Source of the DNA: Martinezella tropici | Lineage (GTDB): Bacteria > Pseudomonadota > Alphaproteobacteria > Rhizobiales > Rhizobiaceae | Reading direction: 5' to 3' | Assembly: GCA_000799755.1 (NCBI GenBank) | Contig: JUHI01000018.1 | Coordinates: 1 to 64,000 of the forward strand | DNA: 64,000 bases | Shown: in pieces, positions 36,459 through 44,727 of the stretch | How the letters are laid out: each line of letters starts with the position of its first letter | Numbering within the stretch: the first letter of the stretch is position 1 | The notes under the pieces: generated by a model | Database searches by the model: none | Seen by the model: the letters and a program-made list of their open reading frames with translations, nothing else | Told to the model about the DNA's origin: nothing | Made by a program: the position numbers and the translations under genes

Positions 36459-36890
36459 CTAGAGCTGCCTGGCGTTATCAAGCACGCGCCGGATATATTC
36501 CAGCAGCAACTCGCGCTCGAACTGACGGAAATCCTTGAGAAGATCCATGTCCGCGGCGACGGCGGCCTCGATCGCCTCGGCCTGCATGGCTGTGGCCCGG
36601 TCTGTCAGGAAGATCAGCTGCGCCCGCTTGTCTGAGGGATGCGGACGGCGTTCCACCAGCCCGTCCCGTTCCATGCGCGATAGCGTATTGGCCATTGTCG
36701 CCTGCTCGATATCGACCCTTTCAAGCAATTGCTTCTGCGTCAGCCCGTCCTCGGACCACAATTCCAGCAGGATCGGGAATTGACCGGGAGAAAAGCCTAA
36801 TTTCGCCGCGCGTTGCTGTAACGAGCGAGCGAAGGCCTTCGCCATCTGATTGGCAAGGTACGCGGCGGAGTCCATCCGATTAAATCCCAT
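36459..36890 (-). CDS. MarR-family transcriptional regulator
   Basis: A 143-residue MarR-type winged helix protein. Recognisable parts are FSPGQFPILLELWSEDGLTQ, the recognition helix region VDIEQATMANTLSRMERDGL, and the wing VERRPHPSDKRAQLIFLT. Such proteins usually repress nearby genes and respond to phenolic or oxidant ligands. There is no obvious divergent target; the next gene upstream is polA beyond a small RNA candidate. Confidence 0.93.
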   Translation of the reverse strand: MGFNRMDSAAYLANQMAKAFARSLQQRAAKLGFSPGQFPILLELWSEDGLTQKQLLERVDIEQATMANTLSRMERDGLVERRPHPSDKRAQLIFLTDRATAMQAEAIEAAVAADMDLLKDFRQFERELLLEYIRRVLDNARQL

Positions 36891-37009
36891 GATTGCAAAT
36901 ATGCCGATAATTCAAAATCAAAACAATCAGCAATTCTTGGGTAGACCTGCTCTGAAATCAGCAACTTCGGCCGATTTTTTCACGTTCATAGGTTGCATTT
37001 TTCTGCATG

Positions 37010-37152
37010 AAAAAGCCGCCATGGCCTGGAGGGGACGCCATGGCGGCTCATGAAAGGGGGACAAAGGCCCGGAGAGGGGATAGGCCTTTGTCCAAGTCTG
37101 ACATGGCGGGGGACAGGCCGGTTGTCAGACCCTCGGCGTATCAATCGCCGGT
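37010..37152 (-). ncRNA. Probable small RNA with three hairpins, resembling the alpha-r7 family
   Basis: Read on the minus strand, three stem-loops follow one another: GTCTGAC/GTCAGAC (about 37130 to 37097), the 11-bp stem GGACAAAGGCC/GGCCTTTGTCC (37093-37059), and AGCCGCCATGGC/GCCATGGCGGCT (37048-37014) followed by TTTTT. The last is a good Rho-independent terminator, so a transcript of about 140 nt is predicted. TTGAAA (37187-37182) and a weak -10 (37164-37159) would place the start near 37150. Size, three-hairpin form and location next to polA recall the alphaproteobacterial sRNA family alpha-r7 (Smr7C of Sinorhizobium); this is from memory and unverified. Confidence 0.72.
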
Positions 37153-37256
37153 GAGTATGATTTGTGGTTCCGAATGTGTTTTTTCAAGGGAATGCGCAGA
37201 TTAGATTGATTAAAAGTTAGTAACGTTTCGGTGAGAGATTTGGCCTTCTCGTCAAA

Positions 37257-37300
37257 GCAATTCCAGGAAAAGTGTATTGCGGGTTTCCGTCCGGAATTGC
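37257..37300 (-). repeat. 44-bp palindromic repeat, copy 2 (inverted)
   Basis: On the minus strand it reads GCAATTCCGGACGGAAAC at the start and CACTTTTCCTGGAATTGC at the end, matching copy 1 at 36415-36458 with a few changes in the middle. The pair brackets the MarR gene and the small RNA candidate. It lies 113 bases upstream of the polA start codon. Confidence 0.8.
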
Positions 37301-37412
37301 GCAAAACAAAGGAGAGAGCGTTTCCGCGAGTCGAAGAAAAGCGGAGGCGCTCCAGCCTGCAAAGCTGAAGTTTATATGGACGTTGGAAGTGCGCCACGCT
37401 ATCCATGCTTCC

Positions 37413-40400
37413 ATGAAAAAAGGTGATCATCTCTTCCTCGTCGACGGTTCCGGTTTCATATTCCGGGCCTTTCACGCCCTGCCGCCGCTGACGCGCAAGT
37501 CCGACGGATTGCCTGTCGGTGCCGTCTCCGGTTTCTGTAACATGCTGTGGAAGCTTTTGACCTCGGCGCGCGATACCTCGGTCGGGGTGACGCCGACCCA
37601 CTTTGCCGTCATTTTCGACTACTCCTCGAAGACGTTCCGCAAGGAGATCTTTCCGGATTACAAGGCAAACCGTTCGGCGCCCCCGGAAGAGTTGATCCCG
37701 CAATTCGGTCTCATCCGCGAGGCGACCCGCGCCTTCAATCTGCCCTGCATCGAGACCGACGGTTTCGAAGCCGATGATATCATCGCCACCTATGCCCGCC
37801 AGGCCGAAGCTGCCGGTTCCGATGTGACGATCATCTCGTCCGACAAGGACCTGATGCAGCTCGTCACGCCTATGGTCCACATGTATGACAGCATGAAGGA
37901 CAAGCAGATTGGCATTCCCGATGTCGTCGAGAAATGGGGCGTGCCGCCCGAGAAGATGATCGACCTGCAGGCCATGACCGGCGATTCGGTCGACAACGTC
38001 CCCGGCATTCCCGGCATCGGCCCGAAGACGGCGGCGCAGCTGTTGGAAGAATTCGGCGATCTCGATACGCTGCTGGCCCGTGCCGGCGAGATCAAGCAGC
38101 AGAAGCGCCGCGAAAACATCATCGCCAATGCCGAACTCGCCCGCATTTCCCGCCAGCTGGTGACGCTCAGGACCGATGTGCCGCTGGAACTCGAACTCGA
38201 TGCCTTGGTGCTTGAACCGCAGAACGGCCCGAAGCTGATCGGCTTCCTGAAGGCGATGGAGTTTACCTCGCTCACGCGCCGCGTTGCCGATGCCTGCGAT
38301 TGCGATCCGGCGGCGATCGAGCCCGCCGTCGTCAAGGTCGAGTTGGCTGAGACCGCGCATGGCCCGGATCTCGATATCGACGAAAATGCTCAACTCGCCG
38401 ACGGCGGCGCCGTTTCGGCCGAGGGCGCAGCCGCTTCTGTTCCGCCGGTGAAGCCGCGCGCGGCAGTCGAGGGGCTAACCGAGCCGGATACGCTCGCCAA
38501 GGCACGCGCCGCAAGCTTTGCCACCGCGCCGATCGATCATTCGAAATACGTGACCATTCGCGATATTGCTACCCTCGACCAGTGGATCGCCGATGCGCGC
38601 GAAACCGGCATCGTCGCCTTCGACACCGAAACGACGTCGCTCGATGTCATGCAGGCGGAAATCGTCGGCTTCTCGCTGGCGATCGCCGATAACCGCAATG
38701 ATCCCACAGGCGCCTCCATCCGCGCCGCCTATGTCCCGCTTGCCCACAAGACCGGTGTCGGCGACCTCCTCGGCGGCGGCCTAGCCGACAATCAGATTCC
38801 GCTGCGTGATGCGCTGTCGAGATTGAAGGATCTGCTGGAGGATGCCTCCATCCTCAAGATCGCGCAGAACCTGAAATACGACTACCTGCTGATGAAGCGC
38901 TACAGCATCGAAACCAAGGCCTTCGATGATACGATGCTCCTGTCCTACGTGCTCGACGGCGGCTCCAACGCCACGCACGGCATGGATAGCCTTTCCGAAC
39001 GCTGGCTCGGCCACAAGCCGATCGCCTACAAGGACGTCGCCGGCAGCGGCAAGTCCAATGTTACCTTCGATCTCGTCGATATCGACCGCGCCACGGCCTA
39101 CGCCGCCGAGGATGCCGACGTCACGCTGCGTCTCTGGCTTGTGCTGAAACCACGACTTGCAGCAGAAAAACTTTCGGCAGTATACGAGCGGTTGGAGCGG
39201 CCTCTGGTGCCGGTGCTCGCCCATATGGAAGAGCGCGGCATCACCATCGACCGGCAGATCCTCTCGCGTCTTTCCGGCGAGCTGGCGCAGGGCGCCGCCG
39301 CTCTTGAGGATGAGATTTATACGTTGGCCGGCGAGCGCTTCAACATCGGTTCTCCGAAGCAGCTCGGCGATATCCTCTTCGGCAAGATGGGATTATCAGG
39401 TGGCAGCAAAACCAAGACCGGACAGTGGTCGACCTCGGCGCAGGTGCTGGAGGATCTGGCGGCAGCCGGCTTCGAACTGCCGCGCAAGATCGTCGACTGG
39501 CGCCAGCTCACCAAGCTGAAATCGACCTATACCGACGCTCTTCCGGGTTATGTCCATCCCGAGACGAAGCGCGTTCACACCTCCTATTCGCTGGCATCGA
39601 CCACGACGGGACGCTTGTCTTCCTCCGAGCCTAACCTGCAGAATATTCCGGTGCGCACGGCGGAAGGCCGCAAGATCCGCACGGCCTTCATCTCGACGCC
39701 GGGCCACAAGCTCGTCTCGGCCGACTACAGCCAGATCGAACTGCGCGTGCTGGCGCATGTCGCCAACATCCCGCAGCTCAAGCAGGCTTTCGAAGACGGC
39801 ATCGACATTCATGCGATGACGGCCTCCGAAATGTTCGGCGTGCCGGTCGAGGGCATGCCGAGCGAGGTTCGCCGCCGTGCCAAGGCGATCAATTTCGGCA
39901 TCATCTACGGCATCTCGGCTTTCGGCCTGGCCAATCAGCTCTCGATCGAGCGCTCGGAAGCCGGCGATTACATCAAGAAGTATTTCGAGCGCTTCCCCGG
40001 CATCCGCGACTATATGGACAGCACCAAGCAGGCTGCGCGGGACAAGGGATATGTCGAGACGATCTTCGGTCGCCGCATCCATTTCCCGGAAATCCGCTCT
40101 TCCAATCCTTCCGTCCGCGCCTTCAACGAACGCGCCTCGATCAATGCGCCGATCCAGGGCTCTGCCGCCGACGTCATCCGCCGCGCCATGATCAAGATGG
40201 AGCCGGCGCTGGCCGTGGCCGGACTCGGCGATCGCGTGCGGATGTTGCTGCAGGTGCATGACGAACTGATCTTCGAAGTCGAGGATGCCGATGTCGAACG
40301 CACGACGCCGATCATCGTCTCGGTCATGGAAAACGCCGCCATGCCGGCGGTCGATATGGCCGTGCCGCTGAAGGTCGACGCCCGCGCGGCTCACAACTGG

Positions 40401-40415
40401 GATGAGGCGCACTGA
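37413..40415 (+). CDS. polA: DNA polymerase I
   Basis: A 1000-residue, three-domain polymerase I for Okazaki fragment maturation and repair. The 5'-3' nuclease domain covers about residues 1-300 (FLVDGSGFIFRAFHALPPL; DNVPGIPGIGPKTAAQLL). The 3'-5' exonuclease domain has an intact AFDTETTSLDV near residue 403, so proofreading is expected. Polymerase motifs are A SADYSQIELRVLAH near 769, B RRRAKAINFGIIYG near 819, and C VHDELIFEV near 948. I start at 37413 because the domain begins there; the frame is open 47 codons upstream, across the repeat. A linker of about 70 Ala/Pro-rich residues near 310-385 makes it longer than the Escherichia coli enzyme. Confidence 0.97.
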   Translation: MKKGDHLFLVDGSGFIFRAFHALPPLTRKSDGLPVGAVSGFCNMLWKLLTSARDTSVGVTPTHFAVIFDYSSKTFRKEIFPDYKANRSAPPEELIPQFGLIREATRAFNLPCIETDGFEADDIIATYARQAEAAGSDVTIISSDKDLMQLVTPMVHMYDSMKDKQIGIPDVVEKWGVPPEKMIDLQAMTGDSVDNVPGIPGIGPKTAAQLLEEFGDLDTLLARAGEIKQQKRRENIIANAELARISRQLVTLRTDVPLELELDALVLEPQNGPKLIGFLKAMEFTSLTRRVADACDCDPAAIEPAVVKVELAETAHGPDLDIDENAQLADGGAVSAEGAAASVPPVKPRAAVEGLTEPDTLAKARAASFATAPIDHSKYVTIRDIATLDQWIADARETGIVAFDTETTSLDVMQAEIVGFSLAIADNRNDPTGASIRAAYVPLAHKTGVGDLLGGGLADNQIPLRDALSRLKDLLEDASILKIAQNLKYDYLLMKRYSIETKAFDDTMLLSYVLDGGSNATHGMDSLSERWLGHKPIAYKDVAGSGKSNVTFDLVDIDRATAYAAEDADVTLRLWLVLKPRLAAEKLSAVYERLERPLVPVLAHMEERGITIDRQILSRLSGELAQGAAALEDEIYTLAGERFNIGSPKQLGDILFGKMGLSGGSKTKTGQWSTSAQVLEDLAAAGFELPRKIVDWRQLTKLKSTYTDALPGYVHPETKRVHTSYSLASTTTGRLSSSEPNLQNIPVRTAEGRKIRTAFISTPGHKLVSADYSQIELRVLAHVANIPQLKQAFEDGIDIHAMTASEMFGVPVEGMPSEVRRRAKAINFGIIYGISAFGLANQLSIERSEAGDYIKKYFERFPGIRDYMDSTKQAARDKGYVETIFGRRIHFPEIRSSNPSVRAFNERASINAPIQGSAADVIRRAMIKMEPALAVAGLGDRVRMLLQVHDELIFEVEDADVERTTPIIVSVMENAAMPAVDMAVPLKVDARAAHNWDEAH

Positions 40416-40462
40416 GCGGAAGCGAGCTCGAAACAGACACGCTGGAAACGGGGCCGGAAAAC

Positions 40463-40717
40463 ATGGTGGCCATCGCCATGTCGACGCTTGGTCGCATGCC
40501 GATCTATGGCGTGCGGCAAGCCCTGCCCGAGGGCGGTAATATCAGCTGGTTTTTCTATTGTGGCGAATATTCCGACGCCACGGATTTTTACCAGCCTGTG
40601 CACACGGCGCATTTGCGTGAACTCTTGCCGGCCGTCGTCAAATACCTGCATCTTCCGGTGGGGACACGGTTCATCATAGACGATCAGGGGTATGAGGACG
40701 TGTGGCGGGCCGAATGA
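40463..40717 (+). CDS. Small hypothetical protein
   Basis: An 84-residue protein with an aromatic-rich core (NISWFFYCGEYS, DFYQPVHTAHL, RFIIDDQGYEDVW). The ending GYEDVW resembles Imm33-like immunity-type domains, but I hold this as a weak hint. It starts 47 bases after polA on the same strand and ends 22 bases before the convergent phnN stop. There is no toxin-like gene nearby. The start is uncertain, with in-frame ATGs at 40463 and 40478. Confidence 0.65.
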   Translation: MVAIAMSTLGRMPIYGVRQALPEGGNISWFFYCGEYSDATDFYQPVHTAHLRELLPAVVKYLHLPVGTRFIIDDQGYEDVWRAE

Positions 40718-40739
40718 TCTTCGATCGCCGCCACCGGGC

Positions 40740-41345
40740 TTACTTGCGGACCAGCGTTTCCAGCACCGAAATAATGGCGCGTTCCGCTTCGTCGAGCGTG
40801 CCGCTATTGTCGATATCGGCGACGTCGTAGCTGCCCTCAACAGTCAGCGAGCTTCTCTCCAGCCGCTTCAGCACATCCTCGCGGCTCTCGCGTCCGCGCG
40901 CCATCAGCCGCTCGGCCAGCACTTCGCGCGTGGCTGTGACGTTGATGACCTTCAGCCGCGGAAATGCCGCTTGGAAGTGATGCAGCGCCGAACGCGAGCC
41001 GTTGGCAATCACCAGATGCCCCTGTACAAGCTCATCGAAGACGTCGGCCGGAATGCCGTATTTCAGGCCATGCGCTTCCCAGGAGACGGCAAAGGCGCCG
41101 GCCTGTTCCATCGCATCGAAGTCGGCCTCGGAAACGCTTCTGTGGTCCTCGTTGCCGGCATCGCCGTCTCGGGTGATGACGCGGCGGACGAAGTGCACGT
41201 CGGGCCGGCCGGCAAAATGCTGCGCGGCCAGGTTCATCAGCGTATCCTTGCCGGCGCCGCTCGGGCCGACGACGACGGCGAGCGTGCCCGCCGTCGCATC
41301 CGCCAGACCGAGATTAGCCGGCTCGATATTGGCGTCCGCGCTCAT
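40740..41345 (-). CDS. phnN: Ribose 1,5-bisphosphokinase
   Basis: A 201-residue kinase with the P-loop VVGPSGAGKDTLMNL near residue 27 and the guanylate-kinase-like fold of PhnN. It phosphorylates ribose 1,5-bisphosphate to PRPP, the last step of the C-P lyase pathway. Conserved parts include HFVRRVITRDGDAGNEDHRS, AVSWEAHGLKYGIP and VINVTATREVLAERL. Its start overlaps the phnM stop (ATGA). It is the last gene of the phosphonate locus. Confidence 0.94.
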   Translation of the reverse strand: MSADANIEPANLGLADATAGTLAVVVGPSGAGKDTLMNLAAQHFAGRPDVHFVRRVITRDGDAGNEDHRSVSEADFDAMEQAGAFAVSWEAHGLKYGIPADVFDELVQGHLVIANGSRSALHHFQAAFPRLKVINVTATREVLAERLMARGRESREDVLKRLERSSLTVEGSYDVADIDNSGTLDEAERAIISVLETLVRK

Positions 41346-42481
41346 GCGACCCGGCGTCCTTCCCGCCAGACGGAGCGCGTAACGGGTACGCCATGATCGC
41401 GGCGAACGCGCACGAGATCGGCGCGCAGGCCTTCCGCGATGCGGCCGCGGTCATTCAGGCTGACCGTCCGTGCCGGCGTCGCCGTCACCATGGCGATCGC
41501 CTGCGGCAGCGAAATGCCTTCGACTTCATCGGCGAGGATGAAGGGCGCATGCAGCAGGCTGAGCGGCACGTAGTCGGAAGAAAGCACGTCGAGGACGCCA
41601 AGCTCGGCGAGATCGCGGGCAGCAATATTGCCCGAGTGCGACTTGCCGCGCACGATGTTCGGCGCGCCCATCAGCACGCTCATGCCGGCGCCATGCGAAG
41701 CCTTGGCGGCATCGACGCTGGTCGGGAATTCCGCCAGACGAACGCCGTAATGGATGGCTTCGTCGACATGGGCGAGCGTCGCGTCGTCATGGCTGGCAAC
41801 GGTGATGCCGCGCTCGGCGCAGACCTTGGAGATCACATCGCGGTTGGGGGTCGCATACTTGGCCGATTCGTCCTGCCGCTTGGCGACGAACTTGGCAAAG
41901 GCCTCATCGCTCAGGCCGCGCTTCTTCTGGTAGTAGAAGATGTATTGATCCATAGTCTGGAACTGGCGCTGGCCCGGTGCGTGGTCCATCAGCGAGACCA
42001 GACGAACATAGGGGTCTTTCTCGAAATCCTGGAAATGGTCGAGAACGTTGTCGGAAGAGACTTCGCAGCGCAGGTGGATCAGGTGATCGGCGCGCAGCCG
42101 ATCTTCGCGCTGCGCCGCCTGGATGGCGTCGGCCATGTCGCGCATCTCGCCCTTTTCAAAGCCGCCGTCTTCGTCCGAGCCCATGCGCAGGCAGTCGAAT
42201 ACGGTCGTGATGCCGGAAGTCACGATCTGGGCATCGTGCGCCTGGATCGCGGCCGTCTTGTTCCAGCGAACGCCCGGACGGGGCGAGTAATGCGCTTCCA
42301 GATGGTCGGTGTGCAGTTCGACCAGACCGGGGATCAGAAAGTCGCCTTCCAAATCCTCGCCGATATCGGACTTGCCTTCGGAAATGGCGGCGATACGACC
42401 GTCACGGATCAGCACGGAGCCTTCGACGATCTTGTCTTCGAGGACAATGCGGGCGTTGGAAAGGACGGTTTCTTTGGTCAT
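41342..42481 (-). CDS. phnM: Alpha-D-ribose 1-methylphosphonate 5-triphosphate diphosphatase
   Basis: A 379-residue amidohydrolase-superfamily enzyme that removes pyrophosphate from ribose 1-methylphosphonate 5-triphosphate. Visible family features are LIPGLVELHTDHLEAHYSPRP near residue 55 (metal site), SLMDHAPGQRQF, ITVASHDDATLAHVDEA and VLSSDYVPLSLLHAPF. It lies between the DUF1045 gene and phnN, 15 bases from the first and coupled to the second. Confidence 0.96.
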   Translation of the reverse strand: MTKETVLSNARIVLEDKIVEGSVLIRDGRIAAISEGKSDIGEDLEGDFLIPGLVELHTDHLEAHYSPRPGVRWNKTAAIQAHDAQIVTSGITTVFDCLRMGSDEDGGFEKGEMRDMADAIQAAQREDRLRADHLIHLRCEVSSDNVLDHFQDFEKDPYVRLVSLMDHAPGQRQFQTMDQYIFYYQKKRGLSDEAFAKFVAKRQDESAKYATPNRDVISKVCAERGITVASHDDATLAHVDEAIHYGVRLAEFPTSVDAAKASHGAGMSVLMGAPNIVRGKSHSGNIAARDLAELGVLDVLSSDYVPLSLLHAPFILADEVEGISLPQAIAMVTATPARTVSLNDRGRIAEGLRADLVRVRRDHGVPVTRSVWREGRRVA

Positions 42482-42496
42482 GTCAGGTCTTTCATA

Positions 42497-43183
42497 TTAG
42501 GCGCCGGCCAGCGGCAGCCAGGAACGGACGGTAAAGGGAGCGCCGCGCTCTTCTTCGACGAAGATGGCGAGGCCGGAAATATCAAGCGGCTTGCCGGTAT
42601 GCTCGGCGAAGCGCTCACGCAGGATTTCTTGCAGTTCGGGCTGACGTTCGGTCGGCACGCGCCCGGTGAGCGTCATGTGGAAACGGAACTCGTCGTTGAC
42701 GTAAGGGTAGCCCCAGCGCAGCAAGTTGGCGCGCTGCGGTTCGGTGAGCCCCTCCGGCTTGCGCCGTGCGATGTCATGGTCGGAAAGCGGCGCGCGAAAC
42801 GGCTCGAAAGTCTTGACGACGTGCGAGGCGAAATCCTGCAGCGGCTGGTAAACGGTGCCGGGCACGAGTGCGAAGAAGTGGCCGAGCTGGCCAAGCACCA
42901 GCTGCGGAATGGTGAAAGCCTTGGTCTGCGAGACGAATTCGGCGGCGACGTCGAGGAGATCGCGTTCGGTCACGGAGGATGCGAGGTCGAAGGGCGCCTT
43001 CAGCGTGGCGTGAAAGCCGTAGCGGCGCGGATCGGCCGTCAGCTCGGCATGGCCTTCGGGCAGGGGGGCCATGGCCTTGTCGGAAAAGATCTCGTTGGAA
43101 AATGCGTCGCGGCCCAGCCAGAGGGCGGCAAGCGATGTCAAAGGATCGTCTTTGGGCGGGGTGAAATAGAGAGCATAGCGCAA
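42497..43183 (-). CDS. DUF1045 phosphonate metabolism protein, 2H-phosphoesterase-like
   Basis: A 228-residue protein of the DUF1045 family found in phn operons. It has the paired His motifs GFHATLKAPF near residue 53 and FHMTLTGRV near residue 172, the pattern of 2H phosphoesterases that open cyclic phosphates. The start is TTG at 43183: AAGGAA lies seven bases upstream and the protein then begins (M)RYALYFTPP, as relatives do; the open frame 5' of it lacks features. No phnP is present in this locus, so it may hydrolyse the cyclic ribose phosphate product of C-P lyase. That role is inference. Confidence 0.88.
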   Translation of the reverse strand: MRYALYFTPPKDDPLTSLAALWLGRDAFSNEIFSDKAMAPLPEGHAELTADPRRYGFHATLKAPFDLASSVTERDLLDVAAEFVSQTKAFTIPQLVLGQLGHFFALVPGTVYQPLQDFASHVVKTFEPFRAPLSDHDIARRKPEGLTEPQRANLLRWGYPYVNDEFRFHMTLTGRVPTERQPELQEILRERFAEHTGKPLDISGLAIFVEEERGAPFTVRSWLPLAGA

Positions 43184-43271
43184 GGCTGCATTCCTTGGAA
43201 AAATCGGCTGCGCGGGACACTGTTGGGTGATTTGCGACAAACCGCAAGAGCAGCAAGACAGCAACGACCTG

Positions 43272-43327
43272 AATCCGGCTAAAGCCGGCTTGGCCACTAC
43301 GGCCTTGCCGGCCTGCGCTACCGGATT
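43272..43327 (-). repeat. Long imperfect hairpin between phnE1 and the DUF1045 gene
   Basis: AATCCGG pairs with CCGGATT as the outer stem, and GCCGGCTTGGCC pairs with GGCCTTGCCGGC as the inner stem, over 56 bases. It lies 46 bases after the phnE1 stop. No T-tract follows, so it is more likely an mRNA-stabilising or REP-type element that changes the transporter to enzyme ratio than a full terminator. Confidence 0.55.
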
Positions 43328-43372
43328 CCCGTGACAGAATGATGATGCGGAACGACTTTTTACCGTTCTTTT

Positions 43373-44719
43373 TTATTTCACCCGCGTACCCATCAGGCGC
43401 GAGCGCAAGGCGTTGGATGCGGCGTCGAACAGGAAGACCACGATGAGGATCAGCAGCACCATATAGGCGACGTTTTCCCAGTTGGCGTTGGTGCGCATTG
43501 CTTCCCAAAGCTTGAGGCCGATGCCGCCCGCGCCGACGGCGCCGATGATCGTCGCGCCGCGCACATTCGATTCCCACTGGTAGAGCGTCTGGCTGACGAT
43601 CACGGGCACGATCTGCGGCATGATGCCATAGCGATGCACCAGAATGGTTGGTGCGCCAGTGGACTTCACGCCTTCGCGCGGCTTGTTGTCGATATTCTCA
43701 AGGCCTTCGGAATAAAGTTTGCCGAGCGTGCCGGTCTCCGTGAGGAAGATCGCGCCGCTGCCCGCGAGCGGGCCGGGGCCGAAGGCGCGGGTCAGGAACA
43801 GCGCCCAGATCAGCATGTCCACCGAGCGCAGGAAATCGAAGAAGCGCTTGAGGATCTGGTTGACGAGCCGGCTCGGCGTGATGTTGCGAGCCGCCAGGAA
43901 GGCCAGTGGGAAGGCGGCGATCGATCCGAGCAGCGTGCCGAGGAAGGCCATGACGATGGTCTGGAACAGCTTGGTCCAGACGTCGCCATGCTGCCATGCA
44001 CCATTGTTCCAGACGTTGTCGAAGGCGAGCGACAGATTGGATTGCGTGGGGTCGAGCCGCGGCCCTGAGACGATCAGCCCGATCACTTCACTCGCCGGCT
44101 TGTCGAAGAAGGGCGAATGCGTGTCGAAGACGAAGTTTGCCCAGCCGAGGAAACGCTTGCGGATCTTCACGCGGTCGGTGGAAATGCTGGCATCGCCGGC
44201 AAAGCCGAGATTGACCAGGATATTGTCGTCGTAGACGGTCATCCAGGTCGGGACCGGCTGAGAACCGACGAGCTTCGGCATGTCGCCGCTGATATCGATC
44301 GGTATCGTGATGCCGTGCGCCGTGACGATGGCCTGCGTCTTCGTCACCGTTACAGTGCGGCTCGTGCCGCTGACGGAAACGGTCATGCTGCCATCCGGAT
44401 TGGTCGTGACCCAATCCGGGTTCGGGTTGTCGCCGAGCGGCGAGAAGCGCGGATATTTGATGCTGATCTTGTCGCCGGAGACGCGGAACTCCGGCTGCAC
44501 GTCATAGCTGATCCATTCGCTGAGATAGATGCCGACGCGCTCCCAATGCGCTTCCGAAATGACTTTCGGCAGGTCGAAGAACCAGACGGCATAGATGCCA
44601 TAGAGGATGACGCCGATGAACATCATCAGCGCGCCGAAGCGCTGGCGAAAGGACCGGTGAAGGACCTCCGGGTAACGCGCTTCGATTTCCTGCATACGGC
44701 CGGCGTCGATGACGGACAT
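43373..44719 (-). CDS. phnE: Phosphonate ABC transporter permease PhnE1
   Basis: A 448-residue permease, longer than single PhnE proteins because of a periplasmic insertion of about 160 residues (about 60-220) after the first helix. The C-terminal part has the usual permease core and the EAA loop in ESNVRGATIIGAVGAGGIG. The start at 44719 (MSVIDAGRMQEIEARYPEVL) lies eight bases after phnE2. The frame is open far upstream, but that part is antisense-like noise over phnE2. The two permeases probably form a heterodimer. Confidence 0.94.
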   Translation of the reverse strand: MSVIDAGRMQEIEARYPEVLHRSFRQRFGALMMFIGVILYGIYAVWFFDLPKVISEAHWERVGIYLSEWISYDVQPEFRVSGDKISIKYPRFSPLGDNPNPDWVTTNPDGSMTVSVSGTSRTVTVTKTQAIVTAHGITIPIDISGDMPKLVGSQPVPTWMTVYDDNILVNLGFAGDASISTDRVKIRKRFLGWANFVFDTHSPFFDKPASEVIGLIVSGPRLDPTQSNLSLAFDNVWNNGAWQHGDVWTKLFQTIVMAFLGTLLGSIAAFPLAFLAARNITPSRLVNQILKRFFDFLRSVDMLIWALFLTRAFGPGPLAGSGAIFLTETGTLGKLYSEGLENIDNKPREGVKSTGAPTILVHRYGIMPQIVPVIVSQTLYQWESNVRGATIIGAVGAGGIGLKLWEAMRTNANWENVAYMVLLILIVVFLFDAASNALRSRLMGTRVK

Positions 44720-44727
44720 GGATAACC

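Noticed and set aside
41393..43282. 629-codon plus-strand frame opposite phnM and the DUF1045 gene
   Set aside because: Antisense shadow of conserved phosphonate genes; no recognisable domain and low-complexity charged composition.
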